Below, in pieces: positions 44,165 to 51,622 of a stretch of DNA of 64,000 nt. A program made the position numbers and the translations under genes. The stretch is from NCBI RefSeq assembly GCF_046097105.1, contig NZ_CP175562.1, forward strand, positions 1,612,001-1,676,000. Direction: 5' to 3'. The notes below the pieces were generated by a model. That model was not told the DNA's origin and ran no database searches. It was given only the letters and a program-made list of their open reading frames with translations. Within the stretch, counting starts at the first letter, position 1. Each line of letters begins with the position of its first letter. The stretch is from Natroniella sp046097105 (GTDB taxonomy: Bacteria > Bacillota > Halanaerobiia > Halobacteroidales > Halobacteroidaceae).

Positions 44165-45202
44165 CTAAGCACTCTCTACAACTTCTAATTTAAAGTTCTC
44201 ATCCTTCACAACTTTACTCTTATCCTCAAGCCAACTGATAAATTTATCTGCTTGCTCATAGGTGCATTTATCACTACTTAGACTTTCCAACTTCTCTCCT
44301 TCAGCTGCAGAAAAATCCTTCATCAGCTGCTTTCTAACCTTTTCCTTATTTGGATTAACACCCTGTTTTTCCATCCAATCAGTTATTTTCCCTATCATAG
44401 CAAATATCTTCTTTCTCTGAGCTCCAGTAATCATTTTAACTTCATCAGAAATATCATCTTGATTATCAACTTTAGCTGTAACTTCTTCTGATTTAGAGCT
44501 TGTACTCTGATTTGGTAAACTGAAATGTCTGTTATTTGAGTTAAGCTCCTGTAACTCCTTTTTGGCCCGGGCCAACTCAACTGCTTCTTTTCTAAGCTCT
44601 AATACAGTACCTGGATACTCAATATGAGCAATATACATATTGCCATGATCATTTCTTTCCTCTTTTAAGACCAACTTCAGGTTAATCCCAGCCAAAATTC
44701 CATTAGTAACTTGACTGATATAATTAAGCGACTCTTTGATCCGTTTGACTGAATTCCAACTAGTGGTTCTGTAAAAATAATAACCAACCAAACTTGGCTT
44801 TTGTTTAAGACTTACCTTGAGGATCCCATTAGGTTTGCATTTCCCTTCAGTCCAGTACTTACATCTAGATCCATTACACTTAACCTCTTTTTCTCCATCG
44901 ACAATAGCTCTTTGCCCATTACCTCGACACTTTAAATCATTATAACCTTGATAGTAAGCGAAATAGTTTAGAAAATTCTTGTCAATATCATCATGGGCCA
45001 ACGTAATATCTAATCTCTTAGGTTTATCAGGAAGCTGCTCCATCACCGGATCCAACTCGTAGTTTTTACCTTTCTTAGTCGGTCTGACAATTTTAAAGTA
45101 ATCCAGTTTCGATGGATAACCCTTCTTATTTTTCTCACCAGTCTTGATCTTTCCTATCTCTATCTCAGATACGCCATTTAGACCTTCAATTCCATTAATC
45201 AT
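44165..45202 (-). CDS. Recombination-directionality-factor-like protein (phiC31 gp3 type)
   Basis: 345 residues from ATG 45202 (MINGIEGL). GYPSKLDYFKIV, the zinc-cysteine segment LKCRGNGQRA...VKCNGSRCKYWTEGKCKPNG and LVGYYFYRTTSWNSVKRIKESLNYI match the family that includes the excision factor of serine integrases. The C-terminal ITGAQRKKIFAMIGKI module is found on several phage recombination proteins. Not all family members are proven RDFs. Confidence 0.65.
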   Translation of the reverse strand: MINGIEGLNGVSEIEIGKIKTGEKNKKGYPSKLDYFKIVRPTKKGKNYELDPVMEQLPDKPKRLDITLAHDDIDKNFLNYFAYYQGYNDLKCRGNGQRAIVDGEKEVKCNGSRCKYWTEGKCKPNGILKVSLKQKPSLVGYYFYRTTSWNSVKRIKESLNYISQVTNGILAGINLKLVLKEERNDHGNMYIAHIEYPGTVLELRKEAVELARAKKELQELNSNNRHFSLPNQSTSSKSEEVTAKVDNQDDISDEVKMITGAQRKKIFAMIGKITDWMEKQGVNPNKEKVRKQLMKDFSAAEGEKLESLSSDKCTYEQADKFISWLEDKSKVVKDENFKLEVVESA

Positions 45203-45221
45203 CAACTCACCACCTTTTTAA

Positions 45222-45253
45222 ACCAGGCCAACACTTAGAAATGTTGGCCTGGT
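45222..45253. repeat. 12-bp-stem hairpin with GGCCAACA core
   Basis: ACCAGGCCAACA and TGTTGGCCTGGT pair around an eight-base loop between two early genes. It is a variant of the recurring word with A in place of the first G. It stands just upstream of the ribosome site of the RDF-like gene. Confidence 0.7.
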
Positions 45254-45258
45254 ATGTT

Positions 45259-45567
45259 TTATAAACCTGCTGCCCTAATCTCACTCAACCTATCATCTAT
45301 AACAAAACTCAACCCAATCTCCAACTGATCATCAAGTGATATCAAATCAGCTAATACAAATTTTTCTCTGATTATCCTTCGAGCTTTATTCAACCTATGA
45401 TAATCCCGTTTTCTCATAGGAACTTCTCTTTTAAAAACAAGCACTCCATTATTCATAATTGAACCTTTGCCTTGCCAGCGACCCATCTTCCATACTAACT
45501 GCTCTTCTATCCCGTTTAATATCCTACAAACTTTAGTTACTGCTTTCCGATTTCTATTGACTGGCAT
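45259..45567 (-). CDS. Small basic early prophage protein
   Basis: 102 residues, N-terminally basic (MPVNRNRKAVTKVCRIL), with MRKRDYHRLNKARRIIREKFV. No family recognised. Directly follows 45568-46044 in the early operon. Confidence 0.6.
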   Translation of the reverse strand: MPVNRNRKAVTKVCRILNGIEEQLVWKMGRWQGKGSIMNNGVLVFKREVPMRKRDYHRLNKARRIIREKFVLADLISLDDQLEIGLSFVIDDRLSEIRAAGL

Positions 45568-46044
45568 CTATACCACCTCAGGAAGATCTTTTTCATCAAC
45601 TTGATAAGTCAATGCTTCTTCCTCTAATCCGAACTTAATTAAATAATAAGGCTCCATCTTTTCTATCGTCGAGATTTCCAATAGCCGATTAGAAAGTTCA
45701 GGATCTATCCTCTCAACTATCCTTTTAGCCTGATATAGATTCAACATCTTCTCTTCCCCATTAGCTTCTACATATCTAACCTTAGGGGCTTTACGGCTTG
45801 TCCTGAAGCTATAACCATCTTCTTCTGGGATAACAGTCAACTTAGTAACCAATGTTGGCGGTTTATAATACTTCATTGTCTTTTTAACATCATAGACGCA
45901 AAATGAATCATCACTTATTCTAATCACTCTGAAACTTCTCAAACTAAACCTTGAATAACCTGTATAGACTCCAGCAGCAACCTTAAGCTCTTTAACAGGA
46001 AAACTTCTATCTACAGCTTCTACATAAAATTTATTAGCAGGCAT
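45568..46044 (-). CDS. Early prophage protein of unknown function
   Basis: 158 residues from ATG 46044 (MPANKFYVEAVDRSF), preceded by AAAGGGGTGCTAGAG; longer starts overlap the upstream gene without a site. Beta-rich, no recognised domain. Confidence 0.6.
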   Translation of the reverse strand: MPANKFYVEAVDRSFPVKELKVAAGVYTGYSRFSLRSFRVIRISDDSFCVYDVKKTMKYYKPPTLVTKLTVIPEEDGYSFRTSRKAPKVRYVEANGEEKMLNLYQAKRIVERIDPELSNRLLEISTIEKMEPYYLIKFGLEEEALTYQVDEKDLPEVV

Positions 46045-46441
46045 CTCTAGCACCCCTTTCTTGCTTAACAGCTTTATCCTTGACTTCCCACCTACTACGG
46101 TAACCTCCAATATCAACCGAAAGAAAATACTTCCTAGTACTATTTTTAATCTCAATAAAACTTTTACACCTATCGGCTAAAACTAATGCTATCAATCCTT
46201 CCATTGCATCTTCTTGATCATCAGTAACATATAAATCATTCTTAAGATGCTGAACTATCTTGTAGCTATTCAATCCACGTAATCTATTAACTATTTCATA
46301 CTTAGTAATTCTACTTTGACAAATCATAGTCTCATTTTGCTTTATATTTACATGATCATAGTCTATTAACTTACCAACCTTACTCTCAACTGCTTCCCGC
46401 ATATCATATAGTCTAATTTCAGTTGCTTCCAGATGAGTCAT
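46034..46441 (-). CDS. Early prophage protein of unknown function
   Basis: 135 residues from ATG 46441 (MTHLEATEIRLYDMREAVESKVG), with GGGGAGAGG upstream. Ends overlapping the next gene by 11 bases. First gene of the early operon; no recognised family. Confidence 0.6.
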   Translation of the reverse strand: MTHLEATEIRLYDMREAVESKVGKLIDYDHVNIKQNETMICQSRITKYEIVNRLRGLNSYKIVQHLKNDLYVTDDQEDAMEGLIALVLADRCKSFIEIKNSTRKYFLSVDIGGYRSRWEVKDKAVKQERGARDAC

Positions 46442-46484
46442 CAACCTCTCCCCTTTCTTTTAGCTCCCCAGCCTAAGCTTTAAC

Positions 46485-46564
46485 TTGTAAGTTGGCCCGG
46501 GATTTGATATAATGACCGTAGTTGAATTTACTTAAGTTCTCACCCGTTGCAGCGGGTGTTTTTT
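46485..46564 (+). ncRNA. Candidate small RNA opposite the early operon
   Basis: On the plus strand TTGTAA (46485-46490), 17 bases, then TATAAT (46508-46513) form a good promoter. A transcript from about 46520 would end at the terminator CACCCGTTGCAGCGGGTG (46541-46558) followed by six T. No reading frame fits in the 45 bases. It runs antisense to the 3' end of the HTH gene. Confidence 0.55.
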
Positions 46565-47097
46565 ATTTGCCTAACATCACGTAACGAAGATAAATAACCT
46601 TTAGCATAATACTTCTGCAGATTCTTCTCATTCCTTTTGTTTATATCAGCTCCAAACTCATGACAAACCAGATCAGCCATATCACAGGCGTGATTAACAT
46701 CATCGATCTGCTCTAACATATATTCAATTCTTTCTCTCTCTTGTTCCTTAAGCTCCTCAATTGACTCTACATTGTGAGCAAAATCTAACACATCATTAAT
46801 CGCTTGTGCAGCTTCCAATAACTCTTGTCTAGTCTTAGAAAGAGATACATAAAAATCTAAATTAACCTGGTCAAAAATTATAGTCTCGGTTGTCGTTCCA
46901 TCTGCAATCATCTTCAACTTTAAACTATTTAATGCTTCAGCAATTATTCTAAGCATATCTTTAGACATCTCTGTTCCTGATTCATATTTACTGATTGTAC
47001 TTCTATCAACCCCAACCTTTTTAGCCAACTCTTTTTGGGTCATCTTCCCTCTTTCTTCTTTAATTAAATTACCGATATATCTGTTATTCACATTCAA
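46540..47097 (-). CDS. XRE-family HTH regulator with C-terminal domain
   Basis: 185 residues. IGNLIKEERGKMTQKELAKKVGVDRSTISKYESGTEMS is an XRE helix-turn-helix. The rest is helical with LEAAQAINDVLDFAHNVESIEELKEQERERIEYML. The GTTAAACAAGTTAAAC operator (47169-47184) lies 72 bases upstream. It may govern the early operon and, through the shared operator, the distant partition genes. Confidence 0.85.
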   Translation of the reverse strand: MNVNNRYIGNLIKEERGKMTQKELAKKVGVDRSTISKYESGTEMSKDMLRIIAEALNSLKLKMIADGTTTETIIFDQVNLDFYVSLSKTRQELLEAAQAINDVLDFAHNVESIEELKEQERERIEYMLEQIDDVNHACDMADLVCHEFGADINKRNEKNLQKYYAKGYLSSLRDVRQIKNTRCNG

Positions 47098-47168
47098 CCC
47101 CTCCTTTTTGCCAAACCTTCACAAAAAACTCTAGATTTGTGCTAATAATATCCGGTATAATATAAGTA

Positions 47169-47184
47169 GTTAAACAAGTTAAAC
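47169..47184. promoter_or_regulatory. Operator copy shared with the parM-like promoter
   Basis: GTTAAACAAGTTAAAC, exact match to 9145-9160. Here it lies in a longer inverted repeat AAGTAGTT...AACTACTT. Confidence 0.6.
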
Positions 47185-47309
47185 TACTTAGCAAAATATT
47201 TTTTAAGCCTACCCATAATCTTTTTATAGCCTTCAGTATTATCTTTACCTTCCTTTTTAAGCCTTCTAGCAATCTTAAAGGCTTGAGCTGGATCGAACTT
47301 TCTCGGCAA
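47184..47309 (-). CDS. 41-residue basic prophage peptide
   Basis: Starts at TTG 47309, eight bases after GGAGG (an in-frame GTG is closer), and reads MPRKFDPAQAFKIARRLKKE... to GRLKKYFAK. Very basic and helical, perhaps DNA-binding. Its stop touches the operator copy. Confidence 0.5.
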   Translation of the reverse strand: MPRKFDPAQAFKIARRLKKEGKDNTEGYKKIMGRLKKYFAK

Positions 47310-47367
47310 ATATCTCACCTCCTTAAATTAATACTTGTCCATTAACTTACCTACTGGATCCTAAGTA

Positions 47368-47472
47368 TTAATTATCACTTCTCTTCAAACACTCTTGAAA
47401 ATTCCTACTTTTATCTCCAGTATGATGCTCGTCCAAATGAGCCAGTAATATTTCTGAATTCAAATCAATCAT
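47368..47472 (-). CDS. Possible 34-residue peptide
   Basis: MIDLNSEILLAHLDEHHTGD... to LKRSDN. The ribosome site is weak (GAAATGGG), so it is uncertain. Confidence 0.3.
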   Translation of the reverse strand: MIDLNSEILLAHLDEHHTGDKSRNFQECLKRSDN

Positions 47473-47554
47473 CCCATTTCAAAATACAGCATATATACTT
47501 GTCTAAACTTAGGGCCAACCTCTCCCCCTTTATTTAACTCCCATCAAATAAGTG

Positions 47555-47731
47555 TCATTCAAGATTACCAAGGCTAACTTCAAGGCCTTCACTTTCTGCC
47601 CTTGCTTTAATCAATCTCTTCCAAAAAAGCTTAAAAGCAGCTTCTAACTCTGTTCCCTTCATGCTCTCTATAAACTCCTCAGTTTCCATAGGCTCTTTAC
47701 CCTTCGATGTATGCAAAACTTTATATTTCAA
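47555..47731 (-). CDS. 58-residue early prophage protein
   Basis: TTG start after GGGGGG. MKYKVLHTSKGKEPMETEEF, then a helical LEAAFKLFWKRLIKARAESEGL. Position in the early small-gene cluster; function unknown. Confidence 0.6.
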   Translation of the reverse strand: MKYKVLHTSKGKEPMETEEFIESMKGTELEAAFKLFWKRLIKARAESEGLEVSLGNLE

Positions 47732-47821
47732 TTTATCAACCCCCCTTTGATACAGGGTATTAAACTTTCAGATTGTCCTATTACAACCAACTTAAAGGTA
47801 TTTTCTTCCTTTAGAGTCCAA

Positions 47822-47995
47822 TTACTCTTCAGCTTTAGTTGTCATAAGAGTATAACTGATATCATCTATTGCATTATTAACAACCTCTAAAGTTTCAACT
47901 TCCAGTTCAGTTAACTCATTATTCTCTGCCTTCTTCAAAAGCCTCTCATTAACTCGATCCAATCTTTCTAGCTGCTTTACTAGTAGTTCTTTCAT
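47822..47995 (-). CDS. 57-residue helical prophage protein
   Basis: Strong site AAAGGAGGGCCAACG before ATG. MKELLVKQLERLDRVNERLLKKAE continues as amphipathic helix. Function unknown. Its Shine-Dalgarno runs into a GGGCCAAC word. Confidence 0.65.
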   Translation of the reverse strand: MKELLVKQLERLDRVNERLLKKAENNELTELEVETLEVVNNAIDDISYTLMTTKAEE

Positions 47996-48127
47996 CGTTG
48001 GCCCTCCTTTCTTTAGGATAATATTGATTAATTAATAAATATTTGTAAAATTAGAAGGAATAATCTAATTTTATGCTGAATTCAAATTATAGGGCTCCGG
48101 GAAAATATATCCAGGAGGTAGATAGTT

Positions 48128-48262
48128 ATGAATAAATCTAAAATCAAACGTAAAATTCGTCGTGAACAGCGTAAAGCCGAACGTAAGATTAAACGTGAAG
48201 TTAAAAAATCTGAACGTAAAACTAAGCGTGAACTTAGAAAACTAAAACGCAAATTAAGATAA
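48128..48262 (+). CDS. 44-residue extremely basic peptide
   Basis: Starts after CAGGAGGTAGATAGTT. MNKSKIKRKIRREQRKAERK continues in the same style; more than half of residues are Lys or Arg, with regularly spaced acidic residues, suggesting a long charged helix. It is opposite in strand to its neighbours. It could bind nucleic acid or act as an anti-repressor; this is speculative. Confidence 0.6.
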   Translation: MNKSKIKRKIRREQRKAERKIKREVKKSERKTKRELRKLKRKLR

Positions 48263-48388
48263 TTAATTCAGCAATACCAGTGCTGATTAAATAAGGTATT
48301 CTCGGAGTCCTTTTACCTCCTGAAACTACTTAATTTTGTTTTCTTACTTTCACTCTCACATAAATAACTACACCTACACTAAAATCGG

Positions 48389-48553
48389 TTAATCAATCAC
48401 TACAAGCACCTTTGCTGGCCCGTTTACTTCGGGCTGGCAACCTTGATAAGGAACAACTTCTTTCACCTCTACTCCTTCTCTAGCGCTTAACTCTTCAACT
48501 AACTCTTTAGTTGTTGCAGCTTGTAAGATTTCTTCTCTGACTCTTTTTCTCAT
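48389..48553 (-). CDS. BC1881-family small protein
   Basis: 54 residues; TKELVEELSAREGVEVKEVV and NGPAKVLVVID match the BC1881 family of Firmicute prophages. GGAGGGCCAATATC precedes the ATG. Function of the family is unknown. Confidence 0.75.
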   Translation of the reverse strand: MRKRVREEILQAATTKELVEELSAREGVEVKEVVPYQGCQPEVNGPAKVLVVID

Positions 48554-48570
48554 TGATATTGGCCCTCCTT

Positions 48571-48798
48571 TCAGCTGGCTTTATCATTTTCGATACATTC
48601 TGTTTCGTTATTGATTAAAAAAATATTCTCTACTGCCATCCCAAATAAATCTGCTATATCTATTGCTAATTTAATACTAGGGTTTCTTCTTCCAGTTTCT
48701 ATATGACCGTAATGACCTCTTGTGATATTTAACATTTCAGCAACTTCTTCTTGAGTTAAATCTTCTTTTTCTCTTGCATTTACAAGTTTATATCTCAT
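48571..48798 (-). CDS. Cro-like XRE regulator
   Basis: 75 residues. LVNAREKEDLTQEEVAEMLNITRGHYGHIETGRRNPSIKLAIDIADLF is an XRE helix-turn-helix. Divergent from the repressor at 48966, sharing the operator region, as in a lysis/lysogeny switch. Confidence 0.85.
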   Translation of the reverse strand: MRYKLVNAREKEDLTQEEVAEMLNITRGHYGHIETGRRNPSIKLAIDIADLFGMAVENIFLINNETECIENDKAS

Positions 48799-48823
48799 AT
48801 GATCACCCCTTTCCAGAAACGAA

Positions 48824-48939
48824 ATGTATCACCGTTATTAGCATTATATAGATACATAGTGTATCTGTCAAGTGTTTTGTTTGTTTTTTGAAACTTTTTG
48901 TATCTATGATTTATTAATGATACTAATTGTAGTATAATA
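48824..48939. promoter_or_regulatory. Divergent switch operators and promoters
   Basis: The perfect inverted repeat AGATACATAGTGTATCT (48850-48866) is accompanied by half-sites with TGTATC at 48825-48830 and 48899-48904, and by GATACTAATTGTAGTAT near 48919-48935. A TATAAT-like box (48933-48938) precedes the repressor. This is the expected layout of a repressor/Cro operator set. Confidence 0.65.
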
Positions 48940-48965
48940 AACTTGTTAGTTGGGAGGTTTTTTCT

Positions 48966-49385
48966 ATGAATATTGGAAGCAGACTAAAAGAATTAAGAAA
49001 AGATAAAAAGATAACCCAAGAACAATTAGCTAATAAATTAGGAATTACAAGAGGTTCAGTAGGTTTGTATGAGCAGGGCAAAAGAAGCCCAGATAACGAA
49101 ATGCTATCTAAAATAGCAGATTTCTTCGATGTCAGCGTTGATTACCTACTCGGTAGAACTGAACAACGCCAACCAATTGACCAAACTAATGAAGCAGAAG
49201 AAAAAATTAAAGATGCTATTTCAGATAACCCAGAGTTACTCGAATTCTTCGATGAAATGACCCAAAGGGATGATCTACAGATGTTCTTTAAACAATGTCG
49301 TGAACTTAGCCCCAGCACTATTAAAAGACTAATCAAAATTTCAAAGATATTTGAAGAAGAGGAACGAGAACGCCATGGAGGATAA
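48966..49385 (+). CDS. Prophage repressor (cI-like XRE protein)
   Basis: 139 residues. SRLKELRKDKKITQEQLANKLGITRGSVGLYEQGKRSPDNEMLSKIADFFDVSVDYLLGR is a textbook repressor DNA-binding domain; a helical acidic tail follows. Good GGGAGG upstream. It overlaps the ImmA-like gene, and together they probably hold lysogeny. Confidence 0.9.
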   Translation: MNIGSRLKELRKDKKITQEQLANKLGITRGSVGLYEQGKRSPDNEMLSKIADFFDVSVDYLLGRTEQRQPIDQTNEAEEKIKDAISDNPELLEFFDEMTQRDDLQMFFKQCRELSPSTIKRLIKISKIFEEEERERHGG

Positions 49386-49713
49386 ACTTATATATTATGA
49401 AGAAGAAACAAAATTAAGCTTTGAAGAGTTATTGATGTGGGCCAAAGGACATAATGTATATCCTAGAGTAACAAAACTGGGGCCAGAACTCTGGGGCTAT
49501 GTCTTTAAGTCAAGTTATGACTCATATCTGATAGCAATCAATAAAAATTTAACTATTGAAATGCAAAGAAAAGTGCTGGTTCACGAAGTCTATCATATTT
49601 TAAAGCACTCTCCTAAGTATACATATATGGTTGGAATGGATATGCAGCACTCCCCTATCGAGGAGGAAGCTGATATATTAGCATTGCAAACATTAGCTAC
49701 TATTCAAAAGTAG
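49375..49713 (+). CDS. ImmA/IrrE-family metallopeptidase
   Basis: 112 residues from ATG 49375. The zinc motif KVLVHEVYHILKHS and downstream PIEEEADILALQTL match ImmA, which cleaves the cognate repressor when induced. It overlaps the repressor gene end. A hairpin at 49697-49713 terminates the pair. Confidence 0.9.
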   Translation: MEDKLIYYEEETKLSFEELLMWAKGHNVYPRVTKLGPELWGYVFKSSYDSYLIAINKNLTIEMQRKVLVHEVYHILKHSPKYTYMVGMDMQHSPIEEEADILALQTLATIQK

Positions 49714-49784
49714 CGTTTTTCTTATAATTGCATGAGAAATTTTTGGGTTTTTTGTTGAATAATGATATTGAAAGGATGATTCTT

Positions 49785-51029
49785 ATGAAGAAAGTTTGGA
49801 TAATAACTTTATTACTTAGTTTTTTAATAATTGGCTGCTCTTCCTCAGATTCTTCCACTCCTTCAGTTGATAACACCATAGCAACTATGGGAATTAATAA
49901 TGCTGAATCTCTTTTTATAACAGAAGGATCCTCATTGGTTCCACAATCAAAACTAATACAATCTGGTAATGAGGATGCCAAAAGGCTATTCAAAATTACT
50001 CCTGATGGTTATATACAAGAAGTTACCTATTATAATGAGGATGGCAAAGAAATAGAGACTATAGATGAACAACCTGCAGCTATATATGATGTTAATTCAG
50101 AGTACATTATTGTAGGGTTCGGTTACAATAAATCAAATATAAATAATGGCTATTTAGTAAGAAAATCTGATGGAGCTGTTTTTGACATATCTAATGCTGG
50201 TTTCCCAAAAGAACCGATGAATTATTTTAAAAATGTTGATGTTGTAAAAACAGATAGTACAGGAAATTTATATTATAGAGCCGGAAACTGGCCTTCCCTA
50301 GGAATCACTAAACTAGATACTGAAAACTTAACTGGAACCATACTTACTCCAGAACACCATAACTTAGAGTATTTTACCGTCGATGCTCAAGGAAATATAG
50401 CCTATTGGGCTAGAGATAATAATGATACTTCAAATTCGGTCAAAAGAATAATAAAAACTAATGGGGGTATGGAATTTTTAGATTCTAGAAAGTTTTGGCG
50501 AGGGTTAGACAATAAAATCCATTATGTAGATAATGATGAAAATAAAATAAATAGAATTTTAATTAATGATTCATTTGAATTAGAAGTTGAAACTTATGGA
50601 AGTACACCAGAAAATCATTTTAATCTTGGCTTTAACGATTATAAAATTGAAATAGATAATAGAATCATTATAGCAAGGCCATCTGGAGATATTTATGAAG
50701 TATATAATAACGATGCAACCCCTAGAAAAGTAAACGTTACAATTTCAGATATTGTATTAGCCGATGCATCTGATAACTATTACTACTTATTTGGAGATAA
50801 CGGAAAGTTAATTAGAGTTAACCCAAGCAATGATTCAACTACTACCCTACTCGATGAAGAATACGATATTTATAAAATGAATGTTTCCTCAGATGATAAA
50901 ATAATATTTAACGCATTAAAAATGGAGGATGGAGCAACCGTTATTGGGGAAATTGATCCTTCAGGAGATGTTAATATCATCAGTGATACTTTGGAACAAG
51001 AAGTAGTATCCCTTGAAAGAATAAACTAA
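49785..51029 (+). CDS. Lipoprotein, prophage cargo
   Basis: 414 residues from ATG 49785 after GAAAGGATG. Signal peptide MKKVWIITLLLSFLIIGC with lipobox LIIGC. The mature part has repeated beta blades (DSTGNLYYRAGN, DAQGNIAYWARDN, ADASDNYYYLFGDNGKLIRVN), suggesting a beta-propeller. It is expressed from the lysogenic strand and may alter the host surface. Confidence 0.8.
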   Translation: MKKVWIITLLLSFLIIGCSSSDSSTPSVDNTIATMGINNAESLFITEGSSLVPQSKLIQSGNEDAKRLFKITPDGYIQEVTYYNEDGKEIETIDEQPAAIYDVNSEYIIVGFGYNKSNINNGYLVRKSDGAVFDISNAGFPKEPMNYFKNVDVVKTDSTGNLYYRAGNWPSLGITKLDTENLTGTILTPEHHNLEYFTVDAQGNIAYWARDNNDTSNSVKRIIKTNGGMEFLDSRKFWRGLDNKIHYVDNDENKINRILINDSFELEVETYGSTPENHFNLGFNDYKIEIDNRIIIARPSGDIYEVYNNDATPRKVNVTISDIVLADASDNYYYLFGDNGKLIRVNPSNDSTTTLLDEEYDIYKMNVSSDDKIIFNALKMEDGATVIGEIDPSGDVNIISDTLEQEVVSLERIN

Positions 51030-51047
51030 ATGAAGGAGGGCCAACAT

Positions 51048-51359
51048 ATGAAAATCAAAGCAAGCAGAATCTTTAGTGATGGTTTTGGCTTAACTAACAT
51101 ATTTTTTCCTGATACTTTAGAAATTCTACCTACTAAAGTTAAATTAAAAAAAAGAAAGCTATTAGGCTTAAAGTCTACTGAAAAAAATGTATTAAGAAAC
51201 CAAATTGCCTCTGTAAGAAGAGAAAATGGTTTTTTCTTCTCTACAATAATTGTTGAAACTACTGGCGGTGCAGTCAGTGATTTAGAAATTAAATGGGTAA
51301 ACAAAAGAAAAGCTAAAAAAGCAGTTGAAGAAATCGAAAGCATGATCTTAAATATTTAA
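51048..51359 (+). CDS. PH-like small protein
   Basis: 103 residues from ATG 51048, with GAAGGAGGGCCAACAT upstream. The IKASRIFSDGFGLTNIFFPDTLEILPTKVKLKKRKLLGLKSTEK pattern and C-terminal helix KAKKAVEEIESMI resemble bacterial PH-like domains. Function unknown. Confidence 0.6.
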   Translation: MKIKASRIFSDGFGLTNIFFPDTLEILPTKVKLKKRKLLGLKSTEKNVLRNQIASVRRENGFFFSTIIVETTGGAVSDLEIKWVNKRKAKKAVEEIESMILNI

Positions 51360-51622
51360 GGGAGGGCCAACAATCAACACCCCCCTCCCCTTTTATAGCA
51401 TTACATAGAGAAATTTAAATGACTAACCAATTCTACGTCACTATTAAGCAAGTGAAAAAATTGGCTACTTTTCAAAAGTAGTGTTTTATTTTTACCACAA
51501 TCAGAAAATATTGTATTTTTTGGCTATTTATTAAATGATTATAATACAATATGTTCTTTGCTTTTATTTGATATAAGATGTTCATGCAAGTACTTTCGTA
51601 AAGATCAAGCTATATAAAATGA
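51357..51622. repeat. Platform repeat copy A upstream of cassette A (attI-like)
   Basis: About 265 bp, repeated at 52581-52856. It holds a relict AGGAGGG-type site, a hairpin CTACTTTTCAAAAGTAG (51465-51481) with a T-rich tail, and a highly conserved block with TATAAT (51540-51545). It ends exactly at the cassette start GCTATAT (51609). It looks like a terminator, promoter and insertion site in one unit. Confidence 0.7.

Noticed and set aside
47084..47272. 62-codon minus-strand frame
   Set aside because: It overlaps the operator copy, the better-supported 41-residue gene and the HTH start, and has no ribosome site.
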